The notes below the pieces were generated by a model, which was given only the letters and a program-made list of their open reading frames with translations, made no database searches and was not told where the DNA came from. Below are positions 34,267 through 43,566 of a DNA stretch of 64,000 nucleotides, one piece after another. The stretch is from Mycolicibacterium iranicum (lineage in GTDB: Bacteria > Actinomycetota > Actinomycetes > Mycobacteriales > Mycobacteriaceae): positions 496,001 to 560,000 of the forward strand of contig NZ_JACHVU010000002.1 in assembly GCF_014190915.1 (NCBI RefSeq), given 5' to 3'. The position numbers and the translations under genes were made by a program. Position 1 is the first letter of the stretch. Every line of letters begins with the position of its first letter.

Positions 34267-34986
34267 TCAGCCGCCCATCAGCATGCGCCACTGGTCCAGG
34301 TTGCCCGCGCGGTAGACGTAGTTGCTGCCCCGGACGTCGGACAGTGCCGCGCTCGGCTCCGCGGAATACCAATGTCCCGGGAAGACGGTGGGGTCGCCGG
34401 GCAACTGCGCCAGCGCCTGCAGGCTGCGGAACATGTCGTCGACGTTGCCGCCGGGAAAGTCGGTGCGTCCGCAGCCTTCGAGGAACAGGGTGTCGCCGGC
34501 GACGAGCCGCCCGTCGAGCAGGAAGCACTGGCTGCCGGGCGTGTGGCCGGGGGTGTGCAGCAGCTCGATGTCGACGGCGCCGACGGAGACGGTGTCGCCG
34601 TGCTGGTGGGAGGTCAGCTCGCTGCCCGCGATGCCGGTGATCCGCGAGACCCAGTCCGCTTCGTGGGCGTTGACGTGCACCGGGACGCTGACCCGCTCCA
34701 GCAGCTCGGCGAGGCCCTTGAGCTCGAAGCCCATCATCGATCCGCCGACGTGGTCGGGATGGTGGTGGGTGACGAGCACACCGGACAGATGCATCCCGTC
34801 GGCCTCCAGCGCGTCCACGAGGTCCTGCGCGGCGTAGGCCGGATCCACGACGACGGTGTCGCCGGTCTCGCGATCGCCGATCAGGTAGGCGAAGTTGCGC
34901 ATCTGCTGGGCGATCATGTCCCCGGCCGCGAAATCGCGGCCCGACAGCAGCTGGCGGAAGTAGAGGCGGTCGGGTTTGTCGGCCAT
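34267..34986 (-). CDS. Metallo-beta-lactamase fold hydrolase (glyoxalase II-like, Rv0634c type)
   Basis: A 239-residue MBL-fold hydrolase. The zinc motif THHHPDHVGG (HxHxDH) is intact near residue 78. Further ligands are in LLHTPGHTPGSQCF (His), LVAGDTLF (Asp) and VFPGHW (His). This is the set found in glyoxalase II and persulfide dioxygenase types. M. tuberculosis Rv0634c is annotated as glyoxalase II. The start is ATG at 34986. The substrate is not settled by the sequence. Confidence 0.88.
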   Translation of the reverse strand: MADKPDRLYFRQLLSGRDFAAGDMIAQQMRNFAYLIGDRETGDTVVVDPAYAAQDLVDALEADGMHLSGVLVTHHHPDHVGGSMMGFELKGLAELLERVSVPVHVNAHEADWVSRITGIAGSELTSHQHGDTVSVGAVDIELLHTPGHTPGSQCFLLDGRLVAGDTLFLEGCGRTDFPGGNVDDMFRSLQALAQLPGDPTVFPGHWYSAEPSAALSDVRGSNYVYRAGNLDQWRMLMGG

Positions 34987-35099
34987 AGCGGTCAGCGTAG
35001 GCTCCACAGGGGTGGAACGGCGCCAGTGACCAGCGGTTTGGCGCCGGAAACCCGGAGAATGTACCCTCTTTAAGGCTCGCGGCACTCGCGCGGGTGCAC

Positions 35100-35172
35100 G
35101 CCCCCTTAGCTCAGTCGGTAGAGCGTTTCCATGGTAAGGAAAAGGTCAACGGTTCGATTCCGTTAGGGGGCT
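35100..35172 (+). tRNA. tRNA-Thr (GGT)
   Basis: Cloverleaf folds cleanly: acceptor GCCCCCT/AGGGGGC, D-arm GCTC/GAGC, anticodon arm TTTCC-ATGGTAA-GGAAA with anticodon GGT, T-arm AACGG-TTCGATT-CCGTT. The discriminator is T. No CCA is encoded after it, so CCA is added post-transcriptionally. Confidence 0.97.
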
Positions 35173-35223
35173 CGGTGGAAACGGGCGGAGCGCCCCGACA
35201 GCGCCCAGCCCGGATCTGTCCGG

Positions 35224-35297
35224 GGCGGTGTAGCTCAGCTGGTTAGAGCGCACGACTCATAATCGTGAGGTCGGGAGATCGAGCCTCCCCACCGCTA
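35224..35297 (+). tRNA. tRNA-Met (CAT), elongator type
   Basis: Acceptor GGCGGTG/CACCGCT (first pair G-U), D-arm GCTC/GAGC, anticodon arm CACGA-CTCATAA-TCGTG with anticodon CAT, T-arm GGGAG-ATCGAGC-CTCCC. The anticodon stem lacks the three G-C pairs of initiators, so it is an elongator tRNA. Position 54 is A rather than the usual T. A lysidine tRNA-Ile2 cannot be excluded by sequence alone. Confidence 0.93.
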
Positions 35298-35332
35298 CAA
35301 GAACGCGACCGTGGAAGAAAGAGACGACTGAC

Positions 35333-35500
35333 GTGGCCTCCAGTACTGACGTACGGCCCAAGATCACCTTGGCCTGCGAGGTGTGCAAGCACCGCAACTA
35401 CATCACCAAGAAGAACCGCCGCAACGATCCCGACCGCCTCGAGATCAAGAAGTTCTGTCCGAACTGCGGCAAGCACCAGGCCCACAAAGAGTCGCGCTAG
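35333..35500 (+). CDS. rpmG: 50S ribosomal protein L33
   Basis: A 55-residue L33. Two CxxC pairs, CEVC (about 15-18) and CPNC (about 43-46), make this the zinc-binding (C+) form. The start is GTG at 35333 and the stop TAG at 35498-35500. It follows tRNA-Met by 35 bp and precedes hadA by 63 bp, the same placement as rpmG2 in M. tuberculosis. C+ L33 copies are usually repressed during zinc shortage when a C- copy exists; no Zur-type site is visible here. Confidence 0.95.
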   Translation: MASSTDVRPKITLACEVCKHRNYITKKNRRNDPDRLEIKKFCPNCGKHQAHKESR

Positions 35501-35563
35501 CCAGCGCGCCGTGGACGCCGTCGATTCACAGTTGCTGAGGTCGGCTAGGTAGGTTCATCTTTC

Positions 35564-36043
35564 GTGTCGTTTCTGGATAACTACGTCGGGTCGCATTTCC
35601 GCTACCCCGACCACTACGTGGTGGGGCGGGAAAAGATCCGTGAGTACGCCGTAGCGGTCAAGAACGACGACGAGGCGTTCCATGACGAAGAGGCTGCCGC
35701 CGAGTTGGGCTACGACTCGCTGCTGGCGCCGCTGACCTTCATCTCGATCTTCGGCTACATGGCCCAGTGGGCGATGTTCGCGGCCCACAACATCGGCATC
35801 GCGGACGCCAAGATCGTCCAGGTGGACCAGTCCCTGAAGTTCGTGCGCCCCATCCAGGCGGGCGACGAACTGCACTGCGACGTGTGGATCGAGTCGATCC
35901 GCAAGGCCCACGGCACCGACATCATCGTCACGAAGAACATCGTCAGCAATTCCAAGGGCGATGTCGTTCAGGAGTCCTACACCACGCTCGCAGGGCGTAG
36001 CGAAGAAGACGGAGAGAGTGGCTTTTCACATGGCACTGCGTGA
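35564..36043 (+). CDS. hadA: (3R)-hydroxyacyl-ACP dehydratase subunit HadA
   Basis: A 159-residue hot-dog-fold subunit. HadA pairs with HadB to dehydrate 3-hydroxyacyl-ACP in the FAS-II elongation cycle that makes meromycolic acids. The fragment LAPLTFISIFGYMAQW and the ending EESYTTLAGRS-type strand are typical. It lacks the catalytic His-Asp motif, which HadB supplies. Start is GTG at 35564. It overlaps hadB by 14 bp, fitting coupled translation of the heterodimer. Confidence 0.95.
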   Translation: MSFLDNYVGSHFRYPDHYVVGREKIREYAVAVKNDDEAFHDEEAAAELGYDSLLAPLTFISIFGYMAQWAMFAAHNIGIADAKIVQVDQSLKFVRPIQAGDELHCDVWIESIRKAHGTDIIVTKNIVSNSKGDVVQESYTTLAGRSEEDGESGFSHGTA

Positions 36044-36458
36044 ATTCAGTTCGGTCAGCGTCGGCGATCAACTTCCCGAGAGGGTCATCCCGCTGACGCG
36101 GGCCGACCTCGTCAACTATGCGGGCGTGTCCGGCGACCTCAACCCGATCCACTGGGACGACGAGATCGCCAAGCAGGTCGGCCTCGACACCGCGATCGCC
36201 CACGGCATGCTCACCATGGGCCTCGGCGGCGGGTACGTGACGTCGTGGGTCGGCGATCCGGCCGCGGTCACCGAGTACAACGTGCGGTTCACCGCCGTGG
36301 TACCGGTCCCCAACGACGGTGTGGGCGCGCAGATCGTGTTCAACGGGCGGGTGAAGTCCGTGGACGCCGACTCGAAGTCCGTGACGATCGCGCTGAGTGC
36401 GACCTCCGGGGGCAAGAAGATCTTCGGTCGCGCCGTCGCCGTCGCGAAACTGGCGTAG
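36030..36458 (+). CDS. hadB: (3R)-hydroxyacyl-ACP dehydratase catalytic subunit HadB
   Basis: A 142-residue MaoC-like hot-dog protein, identical in length to M. tuberculosis HadB. The hydratase-2 motif YAGVSGDLNPIHWDD gives the catalytic Asp36 and His41. HadAB acts on shorter and HadBC on longer meromycolate chains. The ATG at 36030 lies inside hadA, and the upstream in-frame extension to 35961 would add residues not found in the family. hadC follows after 13 bp. Confidence 0.96.
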   Translation: MALREFSSVSVGDQLPERVIPLTRADLVNYAGVSGDLNPIHWDDEIAKQVGLDTAIAHGMLTMGLGGGYVTSWVGDPAAVTEYNVRFTAVVPVPNDGVGAQIVFNGRVKSVDADSKSVTIALSATSGGKKIFGRAVAVAKLA

Positions 36459-36471
36459 GCGGGTTCGGCAG

Positions 36472-37017
36472 ATGGCACTGAAAACAGACATCCGGGGGAT
36501 GGTCTGGGAGTACCCCGACGCTTTCGTCGTCGGTCGCGAACAGATCCGTCAGTATGCGAACTCGGTGAAGTCGAAGGACCCGGCGAGCCATGACGAGGAC
36601 GCCGCCACCGAGCTCGGGCACAGCGGGCTCGTCGCGCCGCCGACGTTCATGTCGATCTTCGCGGTGATGATCCAGAACCACTTCTTCCAGCACGTCGACG
36701 TCGGTCTGGAAACCCTGCAGATCATCCAGGTCGACCAGAAGTTCCTGTTCCACCGCCCGATCCAGGAGGGCGACCGGCTGCGCGGCGCGCTGACCATCCT
36801 GACCGTCGACGAGCGGTTCGGCGCCGACATCGTCACCACCCGCAACGTCCTGACCGACGACACCGGCGCCGTCGTCATGGAGTCGTTCACCACGCTCATG
36901 GGCCACGAGGGCGACAATTCGATCTCCGCCGGCTGGGACCCGGAGACCGGGCAGGTGCTGCGCAAGCCGGTTCAGCACGAGGACACGCAGGACGCCGCCG
37001 CGACGGGAACGGATTAG
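36472..37017 (+). CDS. hadC: (3R)-hydroxyacyl-ACP dehydratase subunit HadC
   Basis: A 181-residue hot-dog subunit, homologous to HadA (compare VWEYPDAFVVGREQIRQYA with HFRYPDHYVVGREKIREYA). It has a longer C-terminal tail (residues about 145-181). It pairs with HadB for late FAS-II elongation of mycolates. ATG at 36472, 13 bp after the hadB stop. The weak Shine-Dalgarno suggests coupling to hadB. Confidence 0.94.
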   Translation: MALKTDIRGMVWEYPDAFVVGREQIRQYANSVKSKDPASHDEDAATELGHSGLVAPPTFMSIFAVMIQNHFFQHVDVGLETLQIIQVDQKFLFHRPIQEGDRLRGALTILTVDERFGADIVTTRNVLTDDTGAVVMESFTTLMGHEGDNSISAGWDPETGQVLRKPVQHEDTQDAAATGTD

Positions 37018-37038
37018 TAACTCCGACCTACGGCGCGC

Positions 37039-37044
37039 TACACT
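37039..37044 (+). promoter_or_regulatory. Putative -10 element upstream of tRNA-Trp and secE
   Basis: TACACT fits TAnnnT, and lies about 98 bp before the tRNA. It may serve the tRNA-Trp and possibly the secE transcript. No clear -35 is seen. Confidence 0.35.
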
Positions 37045-37141
37045 CGGGTTTCGGGTTTTCCCAGTTAAGCGCGCTGTCCGTCGGCTCAGATCGACCGAAC
37101 GGGGAGCGCGCGAATTGTGTGAGCCCTGCAGGGTCCCCTGA

Positions 37142-37214
<73 letters not shown>

Positions 37215-37287
37215 CGCAACTGAACACTCGAGGAGTGTGGACACTGGAAGGTGACCACACAGAACACGACCAGATGGGAAGCATGCG

Positions 37288-37731
37288 GTGAGCGACGAGC
37301 GCGACGGTGTCAGCTCCGCGGACACCGACAGCGGCACACAGCCCGACGACGGTGACACCCGCGGTCAGACCGCCGTGGTGACGCGGCCCCTGCGACCCAC
37401 CGGCAAGCGGACGCGACGCGTCGCCGAGGTGGACACCGACGAGTCGCCCGAGACCGACAGTTCGGGTTCGAAGGACGACGACGGCAGCGGCCCCAAGCCC
37501 AAGAAGAAGACCGCGAAGAAGCCCAAGGACGGGCCGTCGCGCAACCCGATCACGTTCATCATCAACTACCTGCGGGAAGTTGTCGGCGAGCTGCGGAAGG
37601 TCATCTGGCCCAACCGCAAGCAGATGGTCAGCTACACGACCGTCGTGCTGCTGTTCCTGATCTTCATGGTGGCGTTGATCGGCGGGGTCGACCTGGGCCT
37701 GGCCAAGCTGATCACCTGGGTCTTCGCCTGA
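37288..37731 (+). CDS. secE: Protein translocase subunit SecE
   Basis: A 147-residue SecE, the small essential subunit of the SecYEG channel. The conserved amphipathic and membrane part is C-terminal: FIINYLREVVGELRKVIWPN then a membrane helix (about 118-142). The N-terminal 85 residues are a charged, disordered extension with an acidic half and a Lys-rich half (PKPKKKTAKKPKD), common in actinobacteria. Start GTG at 37288. It leads the secE-nusG-rplK-rplA run. Confidence 0.95.
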   Translation: MSDERDGVSSADTDSGTQPDDGDTRGQTAVVTRPLRPTGKRTRRVAEVDTDESPETDSSGSKDDDGSGPKPKKKTAKKPKDGPSRNPITFIINYLREVVGELRKVIWPNRKQMVSYTTVVLLFLIFMVALIGGVDLGLAKLITWVFA

Positions 37732-37781
37732 CCGACCCGGGACCGGGCCGCAGGCCGCTGATGATTTTGAGAGAGGACTGA

Positions 37782-38636
<855 letters not shown>

Positions 38637-38679
38637 CTGGGCATCACGCCCGCCAAGAGAAAAGAAGGAACACCCAGCT

Positions 38680-39108
38680 ATGCCCCCGAAGAAGAAGGTC
38701 ACCGGGCTGATCAAGCTGCAGATCCAGGCCGGGCAGGCCAACCCCGCCCCGCCGGTCGGTCCCGCGCTCGGCCAGCACGGCGTCAACATCATGGAGTTCT
38801 GCAAGGCGTACAACGCCGCGACGGAGTCGCAGCGCGGCAACGTCATCCCCGTGGAGATCACCGTCTACGAGGACCGCAGCTTCACGTTCGCGCTGAAGAC
38901 CCCGCCCGCCGCCAAGCTGCTGCTCAAGGCCGCCGGTGTGCCCAAGGGTTCGGGCGAGCCGCACAAGACCAAGGTCGCCAAGGTGACCTGGGATCAGGTG
39001 CGCGAGATCGCCGAGACCAAGAAGGAAGACCTGAACGCCAACGACATCGATCAGGCCGCCAAGATCATCGCCGGCACGGCCCGGTCCATGGGCATCACAG
39101 TCGAATAG
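38680..39108 (+). CDS. rplK: 50S ribosomal protein L11
   Basis: A 142-residue L11, with the N-terminal [20 protein letters not shown] and [15 protein letters not shown] stretches and the C-terminal RNA-binding domain. It forms the stalk base near the GTPase centre. Start ATG at 38680, with AAAGAAGGA upstream. It is followed by rplA after 64 bp. Confidence 0.97.
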   Translation: MPPKKKVTGLIKLQIQAGQANPAPPVGPALGQHGVNIMEFCKAYNAATESQRGNVIPVEITVYEDRSFTFALKTPPAAKLLLKAAGVPKGSGEPHKTKVAKVTWDQVREIAETKKEDLNANDIDQAAKIIAGTARSMGITVE

Positions 39109-39172
39109 TCCGACACCTGTGGGAGGGCCAGCTTCGGCCCGCGACCACGACCTCTGAACCAAGGAGAAAACA

Positions 39173-39886
39173 ATGAGCAAGACGAGCAAGGCATACCGGG
39201 AAGCCGCCGAGAAGGTCGACAAGACCCGCCTGTACACGCCGCTGGAGGCCGCGAAGCTGGCCAAGGAGACGTCGTCGAAGAAGCAGGACGCCACCGTCGA
39301 GGTCGCGATCCGCCTGGGCGTCGATCCCCGTAAGGCCGACCAGATGGTGCGCGGCACCGTGAACCTGCCCAACGGCACCGGCAAGACGGCGCGTGTGGCC
39401 GTGTTCGCCGTCGGCGACAAGGCCGAAGCCGCCGAGGCCGCCGGCGCCGACATCGTGGGCAGCGACGACCTGATCGAGAAGATCCAGGGCGGGTTCCTCG
39501 ACTTCGACGCCGCGATCGCCACCCCCGACCAGATGGCCAAGGTCGGTCGCATCGCGCGCATCCTGGGCCCCCGTGGCCTGATGCCGAACCCGAAGACCGG
39601 AACCGTCACCCCGGACGTGGCCAAGGCCGTGACCGACATCAAGGGCGGCAAGATCAACTTCCGCGTCGACAAGCAGGCCAACCTGCACTTCGTGATCGGC
39701 AAGGCGTCGTTCGACGAGAAGAAGCTGGCCGAGAACTACGGCGCCGCGCTCGACGAGATCCTGCGCGCCAAGCCGTCGTCGTCGAAGGGCCGCTACCTGA
39801 AGAAGGTCGTCGTCTCGACGACCACCGGACCGGGCATCCCGGTCGACCCGTCCGTGACCCGCAACTTCACGGAGGAGTCGGTCTGA
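39173..39886 (+). CDS. rplA: 50S ribosomal protein L1
   Basis: A 237-residue L1 of normal length. The core signature [19 protein letters not shown] is present (about 140-158). L1 binds 23S rRNA at the mobile stalk and in many bacteria represses its own operon. Start ATG at 39173 with AAGGAGAAAACA upstream. A strong terminator follows after 14 bp, closing the secE-nusG-rplK-rplA group. Confidence 0.98.
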   Translation: MSKTSKAYREAAEKVDKTRLYTPLEAAKLAKETSSKKQDATVEVAIRLGVDPRKADQMVRGTVNLPNGTGKTARVAVFAVGDKAEAAEAAGADIVGSDDLIEKIQGGFLDFDAAIATPDQMAKVGRIARILGPRGLMPNPKTGTVTPDVAKAVTDIKGGKINFRVDKQANLHFVIGKASFDEKKLAENYGAALDEILRAKPSSSKGRYLKKVVVSTTTGPGIPVDPSVTRNFTEESV

Positions 39887-39900
39887 CCCGACGCCTCGAC

Positions 39901-39934
39901 AAGAAACCCCGCACCTTCCGGTGCGGGGTTTCTT
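39901..39934 (+). terminator. Rho-independent terminator after rplA
   Basis: A perfect 15-bp stem, AAGAAACCCCGCACC / GGTGCGGGGTTTCTT, with the tetraloop TTCC. The A-tract and T-tract inside the stem make it work in both directions. Confidence 0.9.
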
Positions 39935-39951
39935 CGTATCGAGACCCTGGG

Positions 39952-40072
39952 GCTCTTCGGTCGCCGACTCCGACCTGCCTGAAGCACTGTCCCCCACGAA
40001 CATTGGATCAGGCGTCCGGTCGGACGTCGACGATATCCCCCCTGGTGAACCGCAACGCGGCGACCGAAGAGC
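39952..40072. repeat. 121-bp segment bounded by perfect 15-bp inverted repeats
   Basis: GCTCTTCGGTCGCCG (39952-39966) is the exact reverse complement of CGGCGACCGAAGAGC (40058-40072), 91 bp apart. ACCCT occurs just outside both ends (39944-39948 and 40073-40077), with three extra G on the left. A small internal palindrome, CGTCCG-GT-CGGACG, is at 40013-40026. No gene is visible. It may be a MITE-like remnant or a structured RNA; the sequence alone does not decide. Confidence 0.6.
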
Positions 40073-40153
40073 ACCCTCGCGCAGCAACATAGCATCGGGT
40101 CCGTCAATTACGGCGCCGAATGATCAAACACACTCGCAGCCGGCGCGGGGACG

Positions 40154-40429
40154 TCACGCCGCCCCGGACACGATGCGGGCGACAACGTCGGCGGACAGCC
40201 GCTGCTGAGGGGATCCGGCGCGTTCGCAGGCAGCGGCGACGGCCTCGGGAGAGTCGGCGTCGAACACCCCGTAGAGCACCTCGTCGGTGGGGACGGACAC
40301 CGTCGCGACCAGGCGGACGCTGGCACCTTCGTCGCTGAGGACTGCGGCCGCCGCCCGGACGCGCGCCACGAGATCATCGACCGTCTCCTCCGCCAGGTCC
40401 GGCAGGTACCACTCTGCGAGGAAGTTCAT
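40154..40429 (-). CDS. Small DUF4242-like (SCO4226-type) protein
   Basis: A 91-residue protein starting MNFLAEWYLPDLAEETVDDL, with a central VRLVATVSVPTDEVLYGVFDAD stretch (read as VRLVATVSVPTD plus EVLYGVFDAD) and a C-terminal helix. The strand-helix order resembles DUF4242, a ferredoxin-like fold whose Streptomyces member SCO4226 binds nickel. No clear metal site is visible here, so function is open. The ATG at 40429 is preferred; ATG at 40450 and GTG at 40453 give 7-8 extra residues. Confidence 0.65.
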   Translation of the reverse strand: MNFLAEWYLPDLAEETVDDLVARVRAAAAVLSDEGASVRLVATVSVPTDEVLYGVFDADSPEAVAAACERAGSPQQRLSADVVARIVSGAA

Positions 40430-40849
40430 CGTGCTGCGGCCATCGCCCATCACCCGACGGTATCCACGGCGACGCCCCGGACGAATCGGGTGTTTCCCTA
40501 TTTCTCACGCGCGTCAGTCGGCCGTCGGACACGTGCCGGGGCTGGGCGGGCAGTAGCCAGCCCGCAGGCCGGTAGCCGGACCCGAGCCGATGGCGGGGCC
40601 GCCGCGCCCACGGCGGCGGCGGGGCCTATCGCCGGTGGCGTGCTGCAGCACCGGGTGTCCGAGCGGGCGGCAGGCCTGCGGCCGGACACCTCAGGCGGCG
40701 CTTCCCGTCGGACAGTGCGCCGCATTCAGGCAGCGGTGGACGGGGACGCCGCGGCGCCGCCCGAACGCGTGGCCCCGGCCGGCGAAACGTCACGAGAACA
40801 GTTTGCTGAATGCCCGCCGCCGCCGCGCCGCCTGTGTGATCGTTAACGC
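40430..40849. other. GC-rich intergenic region without a convincing gene
   Basis: This 420-bp stretch lies between the divergent DUF4242-like gene and the PE-PPE esterase. Open frames of 75-118 codons exist on both strands but are Arg/Ala/Pro-rich with no start signal or family resemblance. The segment 40540-40640 is rich in GCCGGTAGCC-like and GGCGGC runs. I see no promoter or RNA that I can support. Confidence 0.5.
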
Positions 40850-42460
40850 ATGCGTCACCAGCTTCGCGCCGTCGTTCTCGTCATCGTCTCCCTCGTCGCC
40901 GCCATGTCCCTGGCGGTCGCGTCGGCCTTCGTCTCCGCGCTGGCCTACGGCGCCACCGCGCTGATCGTGCCGGGGACCGGAACCCCGGACGCCGACGCCA
41001 TCGGGAGATACCGCGAGAACGCCTGGAGCCGGTACATCGACGGTGTCGCGTGCACCGATCCCGTCGAGTGCGCGAACCCGGACCTGGTCGGCATCCCGTA
41101 TCCGGCGTCGTTCTGGCCGCTGAGCATCCTGCCCGGCTGGTGTGTTCCGGGCCGGTGCGAGAAGTGGGACGTGTCGGTCGACGAAGGAGTCGAGAACCTG
41201 ATGGCGGCGCTGTCGCCGTTCCTGACCGCGGAATCCGACGAGGACGTCTTCATCTTCGGCTACTCCCAAGGCGGCGCCGTGGTGGCCAACGCCCTCACCG
41301 AGCTCGCAGCGCTGAACCTGTCCGACGACGTCCTGGACCGGCTGAAGGTCGTCACGATCGGCGGCATCGAGAACCCCGACGGCGGCCTGTGGCAGCGGCT
41401 GGCGTGGCTGCGGTACTTCCTCGGCAACCCGATCCCCATCCTCGACGTGTCGTTCGACCCCGCCATGCCGGTGGACACCGGGATCGACACCACCTCGATC
41501 GGGTTCGAGTACGACCCGGTGGTCTACGCACCCAAGTACTGGGGCAACATCGTCGCGGTCCTGAACATGATCGCGGCGTTCGACACCGTGCACGGGTACT
41601 ACCTGGACCCGACGGACAAGGATCCCGAGGACGAGATGCCGTACGGGTACACCGACGCCACGCTCGCCCAGCAGCTCGACTGCGACCGGAATCCGGGCAA
41701 CTGCCGGACCGACGGCTTCGGCAACACCTACATCATGATCCCGGCGACAAGCCTGCCGCTGATGGATCTTGTTCGCTCGCTTGCGGATTCACTGCGTCTG
41801 GGTTGGCTCGCCGAACCTTTCATCGACCTCGCCGAGCCGGTGGTCCGCGAAATGGTCGACCTCGGCTACGACTGGAGCGGTGACCCCGGCGTGCCGAGCC
41901 GGTCGACGATCCTGCCGTTCAAGATCTTCCAGAACTGGCTGAAGGTCGGCGTCGATTTCGCCGTCGCCGCCGTGCAGGGCATCGAAGCCTTCATCAGGAA
42001 CTTCATCCCGGCACGCGAGGAGACGCGACTGGAGGACACCGGCGACGGCGTCCAGACCTCGGTCGAACCCGCCGACGCGGACGCCTCGGTGTCACCGCTA
42101 CATCGCACGGCCCTGCGGGACGAGACACCCGCCGCGGCCGTCGACGACGGCGTCGACGCGGCTGATGAGGAGACGACCCCGACGCAGGAGGCGCCCGCCA
42201 CCGTGGTCGGCGGCGACGCTGCAGCCGGCGACGAGGAGGTCGCGGCCGACGAAGAGCCCGTCACCGACATCACAGACGGCGCCGAAGTCACCGATGTCAC
42301 CGACACGATGGACACCGACGACGCGACGGACATTACCGACGGGACGGACGCCACCGAAGCCGGCGATGAGGAGGCCGAGGACCAGGGTTCTGTCGGCGAA
42401 ACCGCAGACGGGGACGACGAGGGCAGCGATACTGTCAGCGGCACCCAAGCTGCGGCCTAA
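40850..42460 (+). CDS. PE-PPE domain (alpha/beta hydrolase) exported protein
   Basis: A 536-residue protein. The N-terminal hydrophobic segment (about residues 10-36) is a signal peptide or anchor. The PE-PPE domain (about 38-290) is a serine esterase fold with the nucleophile elbow GYSQGG (Ser139), found in PE/PPE proteins and in stand-alone secreted esterases of mycobacteria. Here there is no PE or PPE module. The C-terminal 130 residues are low-complexity and very acidic, with repeated TDITDG, TDVTDT and TDATEAG units. The start is ATG at 40850. The substrate is unknown; family members hydrolyse short-chain esters. Confidence 0.85.
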   Translation: MRHQLRAVVLVIVSLVAAMSLAVASAFVSALAYGATALIVPGTGTPDADAIGRYRENAWSRYIDGVACTDPVECANPDLVGIPYPASFWPLSILPGWCVPGRCEKWDVSVDEGVENLMAALSPFLTAESDEDVFIFGYSQGGAVVANALTELAALNLSDDVLDRLKVVTIGGIENPDGGLWQRLAWLRYFLGNPIPILDVSFDPAMPVDTGIDTTSIGFEYDPVVYAPKYWGNIVAVLNMIAAFDTVHGYYLDPTDKDPEDEMPYGYTDATLAQQLDCDRNPGNCRTDGFGNTYIMIPATSLPLMDLVRSLADSLRLGWLAEPFIDLAEPVVREMVDLGYDWSGDPGVPSRSTILPFKIFQNWLKVGVDFAVAAVQGIEAFIRNFIPAREETRLEDTGDGVQTSVEPADADASVSPLHRTALRDETPAAAVDDGVDAADEETTPTQEAPATVVGGDAAAGDEEVAADEEPVTDITDGAEVTDVTDTMDTDDATDITDGTDATEAGDEEAEDQGSVGETADGDDEGSDTVSGTQAAA

Positions 42461-42473
42461 GGGCCACCATGGA

Positions 42474-42505
42474 GAATCCCCCGCATTCAGGCGTGCGGGG
42501 GATTC
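42474..42505. terminator. Bidirectional terminator between convergent genes
   Basis: A 12-bp stem GAATCCCCCGCA / TGCGGGGGATTC with an 8-nt loop, followed by TTCGTTT. It serves the PE-PPE gene and, on the other strand, the mmaA4-like gene. Confidence 0.85.
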
Positions 42506-42529
42506 TTCGTTTCCAGGTGCCGGTGGTGC

Positions 42530-43426
42530 CTAGGCGGCGACGGCCGGCTTCAGGTAGGTGACGAGGCTGACATCGATCGACTCGTCGATGAAGTAGTACT
42601 GGCAGCCCTTGAGGTAGCGCATGTACCGGTGGTAGTTCTCCTCGTCGGTCGCAGCGATCGCCGCTTCCTTGTTCTGCTCCAGGCGGTCGGCCCAGATGCC
42701 GAGGGTCTTGATGTAGTGGTTGCGCAGCGACATCGCCTCGGGGACCACGAAGCCGGCCTTCTCGCCGTGCTCGATCATCATCTCGGTGGTGGGCAGACGC
42801 CCGCCCGGGAAGATCTCGGTGATCATGAACTTGATGAACCGGGCCAGCTCGAACGTCAGCTTCTTGCCGCGCTCGGCGAGGTTGTACGGGTGGTACCCGA
42901 CGCTGCTCTGGATGGTCATCCGGCCGTCCTCGGGCAGGACGTCGTAGCACATCTTGAAGAAGTCGTCGTAACGCTCGAAACCGAAGTGCTCGAACGCCTC
43001 GATCGAGACGATGCGGTCGACGGGGGAGTGGAACTGCTCCCAGCCCTCCAGCCGGACGTCGAACGTGCGCTCCGAGTTCAGCTTGCCCAGCAGTTGGTCG
43101 CAGTAGGCCTTCTGGTTCTTCGACAGCGTCAGGCCGATGACGTTGACGTCGTACTTCTCCATCGCGCGCTGCAGGGTCAGTCCCCACCCGCAGCCGACCT
43201 CGAGAAGCGTCATTCCGGGCTTGAGATCCAGCTTGTCGAGGTGCTGGTCGACGTTGGCGATCTGCGCTTCCGACAGGGTGCAATTGGGCCCGGTGAAGAA
43301 TCCGGAGCTGTACTTGCGGGTCGGGTCCTGGAAAACGCCGAAGAAGTCGTCGGACAGGTCGTAATGCGCCTGGATGTCCTCGAAATGAGGCGTCATATCC
43401 TTGGTGCCGGTGGATTGATCAGACAT
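42530..43426 (-). CDS. mmaA4: Mycolic acid methyltransferase, MmaA4-like
   Basis: A 298-residue SAM-dependent methyltransferase of the mycolic acid cyclopropane synthase family. The SAM loop is [15 protein letters not shown] (about 75-89). The MmaA4-type features are [22 protein letters not shown] and the C-terminal [10 protein letters not shown]. MmaA4 (Hma) adds a hydroxymethyl branch to the distal meromycolate position and leads to oxygenated mycolates. The position that is Cys35 in CmaA1, a bicarbonate ligand in the motif YSCAYFE, is Ser here (KYSSGFFTG). The ATG at 43426 is chosen because the conserved part starts directly after it. It lies 140 bp from its paralogue upstream. Confidence 0.9.
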   Translation of the reverse strand: MSDQSTGTKDMTPHFEDIQAHYDLSDDFFGVFQDPTRKYSSGFFTGPNCTLSEAQIANVDQHLDKLDLKPGMTLLEVGCGWGLTLQRAMEKYDVNVIGLTLSKNQKAYCDQLLGKLNSERTFDVRLEGWEQFHSPVDRIVSIEAFEHFGFERYDDFFKMCYDVLPEDGRMTIQSSVGYHPYNLAERGKKLTFELARFIKFMITEIFPGGRLPTTEMMIEHGEKAGFVVPEAMSLRNHYIKTLGIWADRLEQNKEAAIAATDEENYHRYMRYLKGCQYYFIDESIDVSLVTYLKPAVAA

Positions 43427-43566
43427 TTTCTTCTGCTCCGTGCTTCCCGTCGTATCAGATTGTGGAAGACCGTACCGAAGACGCGACCCGGCCTTCGACA
43501 AACACGCGTCTTGAAGACGTCAGCGTAGCGTTCTGCCTGTCGAAGGAGCCAATCCGCTCCCGCGCG

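Noticed and set aside
40490..40846. Open frame of 118 codons before the PE-PPE gene
   Set aside because: It has no Shine-Dalgarno or family resemblance, and its composition is that of random GC-rich sequence.
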